64,000 nt of DNA from Nitrosomonas sp. (GCA_019635215.1 JAHBZZ010000004.1:116065-180064); one strand, 5' to 3'. Counted from the first letter of the stretch, positions 1 through 8,771 are shown. The notes: generated by a model from the letters alone, not told the origin. Numbers and translations: made by a program.

Positions 1-2
1 TT

Positions 3-371
3 CATACTGTTGCAATCGTGCGCGTTGCGCCCGGCGTTGAGGTGGGATTTCAGGGTGAAGCGTTCGACTTGCGTTTGATCGATCATATCGACCATCTTAA
101 TTTCCGCGAACTGCCTTCAAATACGGTGATCGGCTGGCAGAAGAATCACCATGCGCTTGCGCTAAGAACGGTTGACGAGCACGATCGGGAAGTGTCTTCG
201 CATTTTTTTCATCTGGATGGCAATACACTCAAAATCAGCCGCCCGGTAATGCCTTCCATGCTGACACGCAATACCCGGATTATTCATCAGGACTGCCTGT
301 GCTATCTGATGGAACGCCTGGCTTTACCTGATACAGTAGCTAAACACACTGCCGAAAATACCGGCACATAA
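3..371 (+). CDS. C-terminal part of an unrecognised protein (5' end outside window)
   Basis: The reading frame is open from the window edge (HTVAIVRVAPG...) to a TAA at 369-371. The first in-frame start-like codon, GTG at 18, is in mid-domain, so the gene very probably begins upstream. The visible 122 residues are soluble, with no signal or membrane segment, and rich in His and Asp (LIDHIDHLNF, QKNHHALAL, DEHDREVSSHFFH). I do not recognise the family. It is convergent with pyrE, 26 bases from that gene's stop. Confidence 0.55.
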   Translation, partial: HTVAIVRVAPGVEVGFQGEAFDLRLIDHIDHLNFRELPSNTVIGWQKNHHALALRTVDEHDREVSSHFFHLDGNTLKISRPVMPSMLTRNTRIIHQDCLCYLMERLALPDTVAKHTAENTGT

Positions 372-397
372 AAAACCAGCGGCAGATGCCGGGTAAT

Positions 398-1039
398 TCA
401 GCGGGTACCATAGCGCTGGCGATAGTGCGTAACCGCATCAAGATAGCGGCACAATGTGTCGTGATGCAACAGATAATCCGTTAAATCATCCAGATTGATG
501 ATGCTGATCACCGGAATACCGTGGGTTTGTGTGACTTCCTGGACGGCAGACAACGTTCCCGTGCCCCGCTCCATCCTGTCCAGCGCAATCACCACACCAC
601 ACGGCAACGCTTCGGCGCCGGTGATCAAGTCAACCGACTCGCGTACCGATGTGCCTGCCGATATCACATCGTCAACGATCAAAACACGTCCGGCCAATGG
701 CGCGCCGACCTGAATACCGCCTTCACCGTGATCCTTGATTTCCTTGCGGTTAAAGCAGAAGGGATAATTATGACCCATTCCGGCCAGTGCGATAGCAATT
801 GAACTGACCAGGGGGATACCTTTATATGCCGGGCCGAAAAGCATATCAAACGGTAGTCCGGCAGCAAGAATGGCTTTCGCGTAAAATTGTCCCAGCTGAC
901 GCAGTGAATCGCCGTCATTGAATAAACCAGCGTTGAAGAAATAAGGCGACAAGCGTCCTGCTTTGGTTTTAAACTCACCAAAACATAACACTTTACGTTC
1001 AATTGCGAACTGGATAAATGCCTGTTTATAGTCGGACAT
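398..1039 (-). CDS. pyrE: Orotate phosphoribosyltransferase
   Basis: This enzyme converts orotate and PRPP to orotidine 5'-monophosphate, the fifth step of de novo pyrimidine synthesis, in the cytoplasm. The 213-residue protein has the PRPP-binding motif VLIVDDVISAGTS and the loop GPAYKGIPL typical of PyrE; length is normal for the family. I use the ATG at 1039 (MSDYKQAF) rather than a TTG two codons earlier. It is divergent from xthA, whose ATG is 24 bases away, so the two genes share a very short promoter region. Confidence 0.96.
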   Translation of the reverse strand: MSDYKQAFIQFAIERKVLCFGEFKTKAGRLSPYFFNAGLFNDGDSLRQLGQFYAKAILAAGLPFDMLFGPAYKGIPLVSSIAIALAGMGHNYPFCFNRKEIKDHGEGGIQVGAPLAGRVLIVDDVISAGTSVRESVDLITGAEALPCGVVIALDRMERGTGTLSAVQEVTQTHGIPVISIINLDDLTDYLLHHDTLCRYLDAVTHYRQRYGTR

Positions 1040-1062
1040 AATCAAACAGAATCAAAAAAACG

Positions 1063-1833
1063 ATGCAGATTATAACGCTTAATGTCAATGGCGTGCGTGC
1101 CGCGGCCAGAAAAGGTTTTTTCCAATGGCTGCCAACGCAGGCGGCGGATATTGTGTGTATCCAGGAACTCAAAGCGCAACGCTCCGACCTGGATCAGGAA
1201 ATGAGCGCACCGACAGGTTATCATGGTTATTTTCATTGTGCCCAAAAGAAAGGATACAGCGGTGTCGGCATTTATTGCCGCGACAAGCCGGATAATGTCG
1301 TTGAAGGGATCGGCATCGAAGAAATCGATCAGGAAGGCCGTTTCCTGCAGGCCGATTTTGGCGACCTGAGCGTGGTTTCACTGTATCTGCCCTCCGGTTC
1401 CAGCGGGGATCACCGGCAAGCGTCAAAATTCTTTTTTATGGAACATTTTTTTCCGATCCTACAGGCATTGATCGCCCAGGGCCGCCAGATCCTGTTGTGC
1501 GGTGATTGGAATATTGCACATCAGGAAATCGATTTGAAAAACTGGCGCGCGAATCAGAAAAATTCCGGTTTCCTGCCCGAAGAACGCGCATGGCTGACAC
1601 GTGTTTTCGACGAGATCGGTTATGTCGATGTCTTCCGGAAGCTGAATCCCGATCCGGATCATTACACTTGGTGGTCAAACCGCGGCCAGGCCTGGGCCAA
1701 AAATGTCGGCTGGCGTATCGATTATCAGATCGCCACCCCGGATATTGCCGACAAAGCCCGAAAAGCGGCAATTTACAAAGAATCCCGTTTCTCGGATCAT
1801 GCACCATTAATCATCCACTACGATCATTCATAA
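1063..1833 (+). CDS. xthA: Exodeoxyribonuclease III
   Basis: This is an AP endonuclease and 3'-5' exonuclease of base excision repair. The 256-residue product shows the endonuclease/exonuclease/phosphatase fold signatures: LNVNGVRAA at the N terminus, the metal-binding Glu in IQELKAQ, the catalytic GDWNIAH segment and the C-terminal SDHAPLI motif. Length fits the family. Its TAA shares one base with the ATG of the following permease (TAATG), so translation of the two is probably coupled. Confidence 0.95.
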   Translation: MQIITLNVNGVRAAARKGFFQWLPTQAADIVCIQELKAQRSDLDQEMSAPTGYHGYFHCAQKKGYSGVGIYCRDKPDNVVEGIGIEEIDQEGRFLQADFGDLSVVSLYLPSGSSGDHRQASKFFFMEHFFPILQALIAQGRQILLCGDWNIAHQEIDLKNWRANQKNSGFLPEERAWLTRVFDEIGYVDVFRKLNPDPDHYTWWSNRGQAWAKNVGWRIDYQIATPDIADKARKAAIYKESRFSDHAPLIIHYDHS

Positions 1834-3233
1834 TGAAGATTGCCGCTGGTTCAAGCTGGTTCAAGACGCTCGGTATTTATACACATCCGCGTGTTCTGGG
1901 TATGTTATCGCTGGGTTTTTCGGCAGGACTGCCGTTGCTGCTCATTCTTGGCACATTGTCATTCTGGCTGCGCGAGGCGGGAATCGATCGGACAACCATT
2001 GGCCATTTGAGCTGGATCGGGCTTGCCTATAGTTTCAAATGGCTGTGGTCGCCATTGGTCGATCGTATGCCGCTACCGGTGCTGACGCGCGTGTTCGGAC
2101 GGCGGCGAGCCTGGCTGCTATTGTCGCAGATCGTTATCGCGCTGGCGTTGATCGGTATGGCCAGCACCGATCCTGTCGTCAATCTTTCCCACATGGTTTT
2201 TTTCGCACTGGCGGTCGCCTTCGCTTCCGCAACGCAGGATATCGCACTTGATGCATATCGCATTGAAGCCGTTGCACTGGAACTGCAAGGCGCCATGGCG
2301 GCAACCTATCAGGCCGGTTACCGTGCGGCCATGATTCTGGCGTCGGCAGGCGTTTTATGGATTGCCGCATCGGTGGATACGTCCGCCGCAACGTACGATT
2401 ACCTGCCCTGGCGTTTTGCGTATCTGGTTATGGCAGGCTGCATGAGCGTCGGTATTATTACGACGCTGATTATCCGCGAGCCGGATGTTCCGTTTAACAC
2501 GCTGCTTTCGGAAAATGAGCACTATGCCCGGCATGCGATTGCCCGGTGGGACCTGCATCCCCGTCTGGCACATTTTCTGGTATGGCTGTATGGCGCTTTG
2601 ATTGCGCCGTTCAGGGATTTTATCGTGCGCCATGGCAAGCAGGCGCTGCTCATTCTCGCGCTGATCGCACTATACCGCATTTCCGACGTGGTGATGGGAG
2701 TCATGAGCAATCCGTTCTATGTCGACATGGGCTATACCAAAGAGGAAGTGGCTACTGTCTCAAAAGTCTATGGCGTATTGATGACTATACTGGGTGCGGC
2801 GATTGGCGGTCTTTTGATCGCCAGGATCGGCATTATGCGGACATTGTTCATCGGTGCCGTACTGTCGGCAGCCACCAATCTGTTGTTTGTCTGGCTGGCC
2901 GGACGCGGACACGATGTCAGCGGTCTGGTGTTTACCATTTCAGCCGACAACCTGTCGGCCGGTATCGCATCCAGCGCATTCATCGCCTATCTTTCCGGGC
3001 TGACGAATACAGCCTATTCAGCTACGCAATATGCGCTGTTCAGTTCGGTAATGCTGTTGCTGCCAAAATTTGTCGCGGGTTTCAGCGGTCAGTTTGTCGA
3101 TGCGTATGGTTATGAAAGTTTTTTCATCGCGACGGCACTGATCGGAATACCCGTACTGTTTCTGGTCAGGCTGGCCGGTAAGGCGACATTTCAATCGTCG
3201 CTGGCCGAAAATAACACCGATACCCGAAGGTAA
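1833..3233 (+). CDS. ampG: AmpG-type muropeptide permease (MFS)
   Basis: This inner-membrane major facilitator carrier is predicted to import anhydro-muropeptides for cell-wall recycling. The 466 residues begin MKIAAGSSWF and contain about 12 hydrophobic segments. AmpG-like features include SAGLPLLLILGTLSFWLREAG near residues 30-50, SATQDIALDAYRIE in the middle, and the conserved GRRRAWLL loop. The frame is open further upstream inside xthA, but the ATG at 1833 overlapping the xthA stop is the sensible start. The mltF transglycosylase at 18972 could supply its substrates. Confidence 0.88.
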   Translation: MKIAAGSSWFKTLGIYTHPRVLGMLSLGFSAGLPLLLILGTLSFWLREAGIDRTTIGHLSWIGLAYSFKWLWSPLVDRMPLPVLTRVFGRRRAWLLLSQIVIALALIGMASTDPVVNLSHMVFFALAVAFASATQDIALDAYRIEAVALELQGAMAATYQAGYRAAMILASAGVLWIAASVDTSAATYDYLPWRFAYLVMAGCMSVGIITTLIIREPDVPFNTLLSENEHYARHAIARWDLHPRLAHFLVWLYGALIAPFRDFIVRHGKQALLILALIALYRISDVVMGVMSNPFYVDMGYTKEEVATVSKVYGVLMTILGAAIGGLLIARIGIMRTLFIGAVLSAATNLLFVWLAGRGHDVSGLVFTISADNLSAGIASSAFIAYLSGLTNTAYSATQYALFSSVMLLLPKFVAGFSGQFVDAYGYESFFIATALIGIPVLFLVRLAGKATFQSSLAENNTDTRR

Positions 3234-3264
3234 CAGCGGTCCTGATTCAGGAAATACAGCGCAA

Positions 3265-4059
3265 TCAGCTTGCCTGCGCCAACACCTGTTCTATTTGTCG
3301 TTTGATATACTGAAACGATGCTGAGATTTGGTCTGAAAGATACACGGCTTGCTGCCAGTCATTTTTTGTACCAGCCATTTCAAGACCATCGCAAAGATCG
3401 GCAAAATGATAAGCACCCATGGTCCGGGCAGAAGATTTTAATTTATGACCCAGGCTCCCCATTGATTTGATATCACAGTGCGTTTTTGCTGTTTCAAGCT
3501 CGATTAATGCTGCTTCGGTAACCTGTATAAATTTCCGGCTGAATTTACGTACCAATTCAGTATCGCTATTAAATACATGCTTCAGTGCACTGATATTGAC
3601 GAAATAGGGACTGTTGTTATCATCCATCTGGTCTTGATCGATTACCTGCGATGGGTTTTTATCCGATAACCATTTCACAAGCACCCGGTACATTTGATAT
3701 TGATTAATCGGTTTTGCGATAAAATCATTCATACCTGCGGTCAAACAACGTTTACGATTTTCCTGTGAGACATTTGCAGTCATTGCAACAATAGGGAGAT
3801 GCCTGAATTTCAATGTATCACGAAGATGACGTGTGGTTTCATAGCCATTCATAACAGGCATTTGAATGTCCATAATGACAAGATCGTATAATCCCGCAGT
3901 TATTTTTTCCAAAGCCTGTTGGCCATTGTCTACACAAGTTATTTTGCAACTAACCATCTCTAAAAAATGCCTGGCGATCATCTGATTGGCAGGGTTATCT
4001 TCAATTAACAGGATGTTTGTTCCATTTAATAACAGTTTGATCGATGCATATTCCTCCAT
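3265..4059 (-). CDS. Response regulator with C-terminal histidine phosphotransfer (REC-Hpt) protein
   Basis: The 264-residue protein has an N-terminal receiver domain with acidic pair E20/D21, phospho-acceptor D64 (LVIMDIQMP), T94 and K116. A C-terminal Hpt domain follows, with the phospho-histidine at H205 in GHKLKSSARTMGA. There is no DNA-binding output, so it should act as a phosphorelay intermediate. No histidine kinase is encoded nearby. The ATG at 4059 has AAGGAA upstream; a TTG at 4098 overlapping the stop of the Rh channel gene would add 13 residues. Either way the two genes are in one operon and a link to ammonium sensing is inferred. Confidence 0.88.
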   Translation of the reverse strand: MEEYASIKLLLNGTNILLIEDNPANQMIARHFLEMVSCKITCVDNGQQALEKITAGLYDLVIMDIQMPVMNGYETTRHLRDTLKFRHLPIVAMTANVSQENRKRCLTAGMNDFIAKPINQYQMYRVLVKWLSDKNPSQVIDQDQMDDNNSPYFVNISALKHVFNSDTELVRKFSRKFIQVTEAALIELETAKTHCDIKSMGSLGHKLKSSARTMGAYHFADLCDGLEMAGTKNDWQQAVYLSDQISASFQYIKRQIEQVLAQAS

Positions 4060-4094
4060 GGGGACTACATTCCTTTGGGCTTGAATCGTTGACT

Positions 4095-5477
4095 TCAAGG
4101 TTCCGGTTGTTGCTTCGATTCAGATTGCGCTTCTCTAATTTCCTGTTCCAGTTTTTCTATCTGGGATTCCAGGCCTGCGATCATATTGTCGGATGCAGGT
4201 GCTTTTAATGTATCCTGTGATTGCATTGCAAGCAGAGTAACTTTGTTTTCCAATGTTACGATGCGTTCGAGCAACGCATCGGTTTTATCGGTTTTCTGTG
4301 TAATTTCAGGTCCGGCCGTATGCGTAAACTCGACGCTGTCTTCATAAGGTTCACGCGTGGTGCCGGTGATCCTGATTATAAAGCCGGATACAAGACCGCC
4401 CACGATCGCGATACCCAAAGAAATACCGATGCCGGTTAATTGTGCAGTGGCTATATCCGGCACTACCAGCAGCGCGCTGAATCCACCCAAAAGCCCGGGC
4501 ATGCCGTGCAGGTTATGGACACCGCACGTGTCTATAAGATGAAGTCGGCGTTCCAGCCAAGGCAGCAGAAATACATAGCCCAGAACAGATATAGCACCCG
4601 CCAGGAGCCCAATTCCAAACGCGCCCATCGGAGAAACCACATCGCATACTGATCCTATACCAACACCGCCGGCCAGAGCAGCATTGGCCATATCCACCAT
4701 GGAGGTCTTGCCGCCATTCAGTTTATAACTCAGGAAATAGGTCGCAATTGTCGCACCCGACAGCGCCAGCAGCGTATTGGCAACGGTTCTCGGCATATCC
4801 TCGAGTGGAGCCAGCGCTGTCGCAAAGCTCGGCCAGAAAAGCCATAAAACCATGGAACCCAGCATCGCGAAGCGATCGGAAGTGGGATCCGATTCGATCG
4901 GTTTGCTGCGTTGATACTGCGTAGTCAATACAATGGACATCGCCAGCCCGAAATAAGCACCAAACGCATGGATGACGACCGATCCCGCCGTATCCTGAAA
5001 GCCTATTGTCAAACCGAAAGCATTATCCAGAACAATCCACTCGTTGAGCAAATAAAGCGGTACTAATAAAAGTGCCAGCAGAGCATACTGAAATACGCGC
5101 AGCCGTCCAAGTACGGCACCCATCGCAATTAAGGCTGTGGCCACCGACAATTCGGCAAATAAAATAGCATCCAGAGTATGCGGTGATAATGTGTGCCCGA
5201 AAATTCCGTTGGCACGTAATGCAATATAGAGCGGCAGCCCGACGGCCACAACGAGATACGTGCCCGTTACCGCGCCAAAGCCATAACGGCGGATAAAAAC
5301 CATTAAAAAGCCGAAACCGATCAACAGCATGGCGAGGATATGGATCATATAATTATATTGCGCAACTGTTCGCGCTTCATTTATAACCACCATATCTTCT
5401 GCGCTGGCCCAGCAACTGAATCCCAGTAAAAACAAACTTACCGTTCCCAGCAGTATTGGGTTATGGCACCTATTCAT
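4095..5477 (-). CDS. rh50: Rh50-type ammonium/ammonia channel with C-terminal coiled coil
   Basis: This inner-membrane channel conducts ammonia or ammonium. The 460-residue product has a signal peptide ending near WASA (residue 26), about 11 membrane helices to residue 370, D162, and the twin pore histidines H170 (VVIHAFGAYFG) and H324 (GVHNLHGMPG). This is the Rh pattern rather than the bacterial AmtB pattern. A soluble tail of about 85 residues after the last helix contains two predicted coiled-coil heptad stretches (LLERIVTLENKV, LESQIEKLEQEI). The second ATG (5477) is preferred because AGGA lies 7 bases before it; the ATG at 5483 has no room. It overlaps the REC-Hpt gene downstream. Confidence 0.93.
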   Translation of the reverse strand: MNRCHNPILLGTVSLFLLGFSCWASAEDMVVINEARTVAQYNYMIHILAMLLIGFGFLMVFIRRYGFGAVTGTYLVVAVGLPLYIALRANGIFGHTLSPHTLDAILFAELSVATALIAMGAVLGRLRVFQYALLALLLVPLYLLNEWIVLDNAFGLTIGFQDTAGSVVIHAFGAYFGLAMSIVLTTQYQRSKPIESDPTSDRFAMLGSMVLWLFWPSFATALAPLEDMPRTVANTLLALSGATIATYFLSYKLNGGKTSMVDMANAALAGGVGIGSVCDVVSPMGAFGIGLLAGAISVLGYVFLLPWLERRLHLIDTCGVHNLHGMPGLLGGFSALLVVPDIATAQLTGIGISLGIAIVGGLVSGFIIRITGTTREPYEDSVEFTHTAGPEITQKTDKTDALLERIVTLENKVTLLAMQSQDTLKAPASDNMIAGLESQIEKLEQEIREAQSESKQQPEP

Positions 5478-5845
5478 ATGCATTTCCTTATAGTGTTAAC
5501 CTATAGAATCATCCCCGCTACGAAGGATGTCTTGAAAGAAAAATACGATTGCTGTATTCAATCAAAGCAATTCCCTGCCTAGAGAGTGTGAACGCAATTT
5601 CCTATTAAAACAATAGCGCCCATAACGAATTTGATGGAATTAAATGTAATATGCGCGGTGCGTTTTGAAGTGATTCGGAAAGAAGAGAAAACAGAAGATT
5701 AAAATAACGGCTAAAACATTTTTTAATGAAATAGGGCTATACTTACTTCAATACGGTTTCAGTACAACCCTATTTGAATAAAAATTCAACACATTTTTTC
5801 CAATAAAACAAGGATTATAAAGGAATCTTTTTACCTGATAAAAAA
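5478..5845. other. AT-rich intergenic region upstream of the Rh gene
   Basis: About 370 bases without a gene that I can support. It must contain the leader and promoter of the Rh/REC-Hpt operon; I see no convincing -35/-10 pair. An 8-base inverted repeat (AAATAGGG at 5729-5736, CCCTATTT at 5768-5775) lies downstream of the small acidic gene and might form its transcript end, but there is no T-run. Confidence 0.4.
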
Positions 5846-6010
5846 TCAATACCTTCCGATTATTTGTCGCTGGATATCCTTATCGTCAAAATAATTGTCG
5901 TCATCGGCAAATTCCATTTCGTCGATAATTCTTACCACACGGCTATCCTCGAAAAGATCTTCAACAACGCAATCGTCGTCAAATTCGTCAAAAGAAAATT
6001 CAATTTTCAT
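5846..6010 (-). CDS. Small acidic protein, 54 residues, unknown function
   Basis: A short reading frame starts with ATG at 6010 behind a near-perfect Shine-Dalgarno (AAGGAGGTGTTTCAA then ATG) and ends in TGA at 5846-5848. The protein starts MKIEFSFDEFDDDCV and ends QRQIIGRY. It has about 17 Asp/Glu, one Cys and no membrane segment, so it is strongly acidic. I do not recognise a family. The very strong ribosome site and uninterrupted composition argue that it is translated. It lies between the Rh operon and the Crp/Fnr gene, with an inserted miniature element in its upstream region. Confidence 0.7.
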   Translation of the reverse strand: MKIEFSFDEFDDDCVVEDLFEDSRVVRIIDEMEFADDDNYFDDKDIQRQIIGRY

Positions 6011-6110
6011 TTGAAACACCTCCTTGAGTAAACTAGGAAATCCTATTAGACAATAATTAGCGTATCAGCAAAAGCGAAGAAAGTTAGTGATTTATCCCAC
6101 AATTCTCGCT

Positions 6111-6261
6111 TTAGCAGACTGTTGAAAAATGTGTTCAAGGCAATCGATGCAAGGCAAAAAAGGATAAAAAAGCCGAACATACTTTGAAATATGCGCTGTA
6201 TTCCGAGTTTGATTTTAATCGCGGCAATGCGCCTCACAGTAAGATTCTGAATAGGTTCTTA
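6111..6261. mobile_element. Diverged MITE-like element, copy 1
   Basis: This stretch resembles the element at 7093-7240. Both carry GCAAGGCAAAA, then CATACTTgAAgTATG, a run GAGyTyGATTTTAA, then GCxGCAATGC, ending in AxTAGGTTC or ACAGGTTC. It is flanked by TTA on both sides (6111-6113 and 6259-6261), consistent with a 3-base target duplication. The left terminal repeat has decayed. It lies 70 bases upstream of the crp-like gene and may carry or displace its promoter. A 63-codon frame inside it is probably not a gene. Confidence 0.6.
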
Positions 6262-6332
6262 GAAATATAATCCTATGCTAGTATTAAATTTAAAGGCTTT
6301 GCCAATAACATATAAAATAATCGGGGAGAGAA

Positions 6333-7058
6333 ATGATGGCTATATTGCGTCAGATTTCAACGGACAGGGCATGCGCAATGCTTTCAACGATAAGGGAATT
6401 TCAGAATTTGCCCGTTCCTGATCTGGAAGAAGTCACCAGGGCATGCAATTGGCATCGCTACGAAGAAGATGAAGAGATTATTCACTTCCAGGATAAATCC
6501 AACAGCGTCTTTTTTATTGCTCAGGGTGACATACGGGTCACTTATCATGCGTTATCCGGACATGAAGTCATCTTATGCGATCTGAGAACCGGAGAAATGT
6601 TTGGCGAATTGACCGCAATCGATGGACAATCCCGTTCTGCGACAGTGATCGCCAAAAACAGCGTACTCCTGGCCTCCATGACAGCCGTCGATTTCAAGAA
6701 TGTCATTTTTGCCAACCAGCATGTGGCCGAAGCCATTCTCAAGCGACTTGCAGGCGAAGTACGCAGATTAACCGAACGTGTGTACGATTTCAGTACGCTG
6801 ACCGTCAGTAACCGCATACAGGCCGAGTTGCTGCGCCTGGCAAAAAACCATATGACAGGACCCAATATCGCTGTGGTTTCTCCGGCGCCGACGCATTTCG
6901 ATATCGCCAATCTGGTCAGCACGCACCGCGAGGCCGTAACACGCGAGCTCAGTCATTTAACCCGTAATAATCTGATTCTGCGCAAAGGGCATGATTTGCA
7001 TATTCTCGACGTGTCCAGACTGGCGGACATGGTCAATATGGTGCGCGGCAGTAGCTGA
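6333..7058 (+). CDS. Crp/Fnr-family transcriptional regulator
   Basis: The 241-residue protein has an N-terminal cyclic-nucleotide-binding fold (about 20-140) with a phosphate-binding cassette GEMFGELTAIDGQSRSATV that keeps the Gly-Glu and Arg-Ser pattern of cAMP binders. A dimerisation helix and a C-terminal winged helix-turn-helix follow (DIANLVSTHREAVTRELSHL, about 185-205). There is no Fnr-type N-terminal cysteine cluster, so it is probably not an Fe-S oxygen sensor. GGGGAGAG precedes the ATG; an ATG one codon later is equally possible. Targets are unknown. Confidence 0.9.
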   Translation: MMAILRQISTDRACAMLSTIREFQNLPVPDLEEVTRACNWHRYEEDEEIIHFQDKSNSVFFIAQGDIRVTYHALSGHEVILCDLRTGEMFGELTAIDGQSRSATVIAKNSVLLASMTAVDFKNVIFANQHVAEAILKRLAGEVRRLTERVYDFSTLTVSNRIQAELLRLAKNHMTGPNIAVVSPAPTHFDIANLVSTHREAVTRELSHLTRNNLILRKGHDLHILDVSRLADMVNMVRGSS

Positions 7059-7092
7059 ATAAGACCGGGGTGTTTCTCGTCGCTGTCTGATC

Positions 7093-7240
7093 TTAGAACC
7101 TGTTCAAGATCTCGATCAAGGGGTGCAGTGCAAGGCAAAATTGAGCGAAGAAGCGGAGCATACTTGAAGTATGTGAGCATTCTGAGCTCGATTTTAACGC
7201 AGCAATGCTGCCCTTCAGTGAGACCTTGAACAGGTTCTTA
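7093..7240. mobile_element. MITE-like element, copy 2, inserted at the porin stop codon
   Basis: A 142-base element (7096-7237) has 13-base terminal inverted repeats: GAACCTGTTCAAG on the left and CTTGAACAGGTTC on the right. It is flanked by direct TTA repeats at 7093-7095 and 7238-7240. The right TTA is, on the minus strand, the TAA stop codon of the porin gene, so the duplicated target restored the stop. It has no coding capacity. TNA target duplications are described for the IS1031 group of the IS5 family, which suggests a possible source of transposase. It fills the space between two convergent genes. Confidence 0.75.
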
Positions 7241-8746
7241 AAACGTCAAATCCCACTGCAACCAGAACCGCTGATCCGATTGATTCTGCACAACCAGATT
7301 GCTGACCTGGAAATTCACTTTGTTGGCATGACCATTAAAGAAATAAGTCATAATGCCACTGAATTCCTCCTGCATGTCATTTTTCATACGGGTATTCGGA
7401 TCAACAAATGCATATCGCCCGGCAAATTCCAGATTCCTGGGTATTATTGGAAAAATATAGTGGGGAAAATAACCAGCCTGAACCAGGCCACCCATAAGAT
7501 GGATTTTTCTTGCCGGATCGCCCTGGACTCTGAACGTGTCGATCACTTCTTTCCAGTGCAATTCATGCTGCAATGAAAAACCCTGCCATTTGAAGCGCAC
7601 TTCTTCCACCATTTGATTAATGCGATACTGCCCGTCTTGTCCGAGGGGAAAACCGGGGAGGTTACGGCAGCTCCCACTGTCGGTTTGAAACGCAGTGCAT
7701 TTGCTGCGATTTGTCGCCGCTGCAAATGCAAAATTAAGCGCCGGTTTTTCATGGAACTCGGTATCGGATTGTGAGAACGGCATTTCTCCACCCAACGCAT
7801 TCCATTGCACGCGCCCTGAGTACATCATGTGGCTATCGTCATTGTTGTTTTCGCCAACACCCAGACCGCTGAAAACACCGGCAGCATAACTCATGTCATA
7901 CCAGGTGCCGGGAAACACATTACCGAACAATTGTACGCCCTGCTGCCGGTCTACGGTAAAAATGTCAGTGACAATGGAACGATTGGCGAACTGCTGGTTA
8001 CCGGAAGACGTCACACGTTCGTCGTTGTAAATTACCTTACCACGGCCAAACCATATTTTGGCCCATGGATATTTGTCCACGGTCAGCGTTAAATCGCGCA
8101 ATACGGGCTGAGACCAGTCATATTGCAGATAATATTTCAGCCACGGCCAATAGGCGTGACCTCTGAGCCGGGTTCTTGCGCGGCGGATCCTGAACGAACT
8201 TTCGTCACGCTCCAGATCTTCAATTGAACGCGGATCGCTGTCAAAAGGATTGGAATAGCGGACTTGTATCCTGTTCTGAATCGCGAGCGAGAATTTGTCA
8301 TTATCGGTTCGGAATTCAAACCCGTTCTTGCCGTAACTCAGGTTCGCAAAATTATCCGGCAAATCAGATTTAGGTTTCGTGTCGACGGATTCAGATTCTT
8401 TTGCATGCCCGGCAACCGTGGTTTCTTCGATTTTGATCGTTTCCGTCTTGCCGAGGATGGGGACTAAAACGGGTACAGATTCGGGACTGGGGCTAAGATT
8501 GGAATCAGCAGGCGCTGCAACTGTAGCGGTGGCTCCGGTTGATTGCAGCTTTTCAAGCCGCTCCAGTTTTTCGTCAAGTTCCTTCAATTTGGCATCCAGG
8601 CGTTCTTCGATAGCCAGGAGTTCTTGTTTATAACGTTCAGGATCTTTGGTTTCTGCTGCTGCAAAAGCGATCGGAGCCATTCCAAGTAGCAAAAAAATGG
8701 CTGAAGCTATTAATTGAAAGATGGAATAATTACGCACGAACTGCAA
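7238..8746 (-). CDS. Outer-membrane porin, OprO/OprP (phosphate-selective) type
   Basis: The 502-residue precursor has a signal peptide ending near AFAAAE. A predicted trimerising coiled coil (about residues 35-70, LAIEERLDAKLKELDEKLERLEKL) and a low-complexity linker follow. A beta-barrel with many aromatic-rich strands runs to a terminal Phe (LQWDLTF), the usual outer-membrane assembly signal. The barrel resembles phosphate-selective porins O/P; actual substrate is unproven. The start is uncertain: TTG at 8746 or GTG at 8737, with no good ATG before the signal peptide. A Pho-box-like repeat lies just upstream. Confidence 0.82.
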   Translation of the reverse strand: MQFVRNYSIFQLIASAIFLLLGMAPIAFAAAETKDPERYKQELLAIEERLDAKLKELDEKLERLEKLQSTGATATVAAPADSNLSPSPESVPVLVPILGKTETIKIEETTVAGHAKESESVDTKPKSDLPDNFANLSYGKNGFEFRTDNDKFSLAIQNRIQVRYSNPFDSDPRSIEDLERDESSFRIRRARTRLRGHAYWPWLKYYLQYDWSQPVLRDLTLTVDKYPWAKIWFGRGKVIYNDERVTSSGNQQFANRSIVTDIFTVDRQQGVQLFGNVFPGTWYDMSYAAGVFSGLGVGENNNDDSHMMYSGRVQWNALGGEMPFSQSDTEFHEKPALNFAFAAATNRSKCTAFQTDSGSCRNLPGFPLGQDGQYRINQMVEEVRFKWQGFSLQHELHWKEVIDTFRVQGDPARKIHLMGGLVQAGYFPHYIFPIIPRNLEFAGRYAFVDPNTRMKNDMQEEFSGIMTYFFNGHANKVNFQVSNLVVQNQSDQRFWLQWDLTF

Positions 8747-8771
8747 ATGGTCTTTTTCAAAAATGCCAATT

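Noticed and set aside
1506-1832. N-terminal extension of the AmpG-type permease inside xthA
   Set aside because: The residues are the out-of-frame translation of conserved ExoIII sequence; the membrane protein starts naturally at ATG 1833.
6046-6237. 63-codon minus-strand frame
   Set aside because: It lies almost entirely in the diverged miniature element and has no ribosome site.
7205-7576. 123-codon plus-strand frame opposite the porin 3' end
   Set aside because: Antisense shadow of the porin beginning inside the miniature element.
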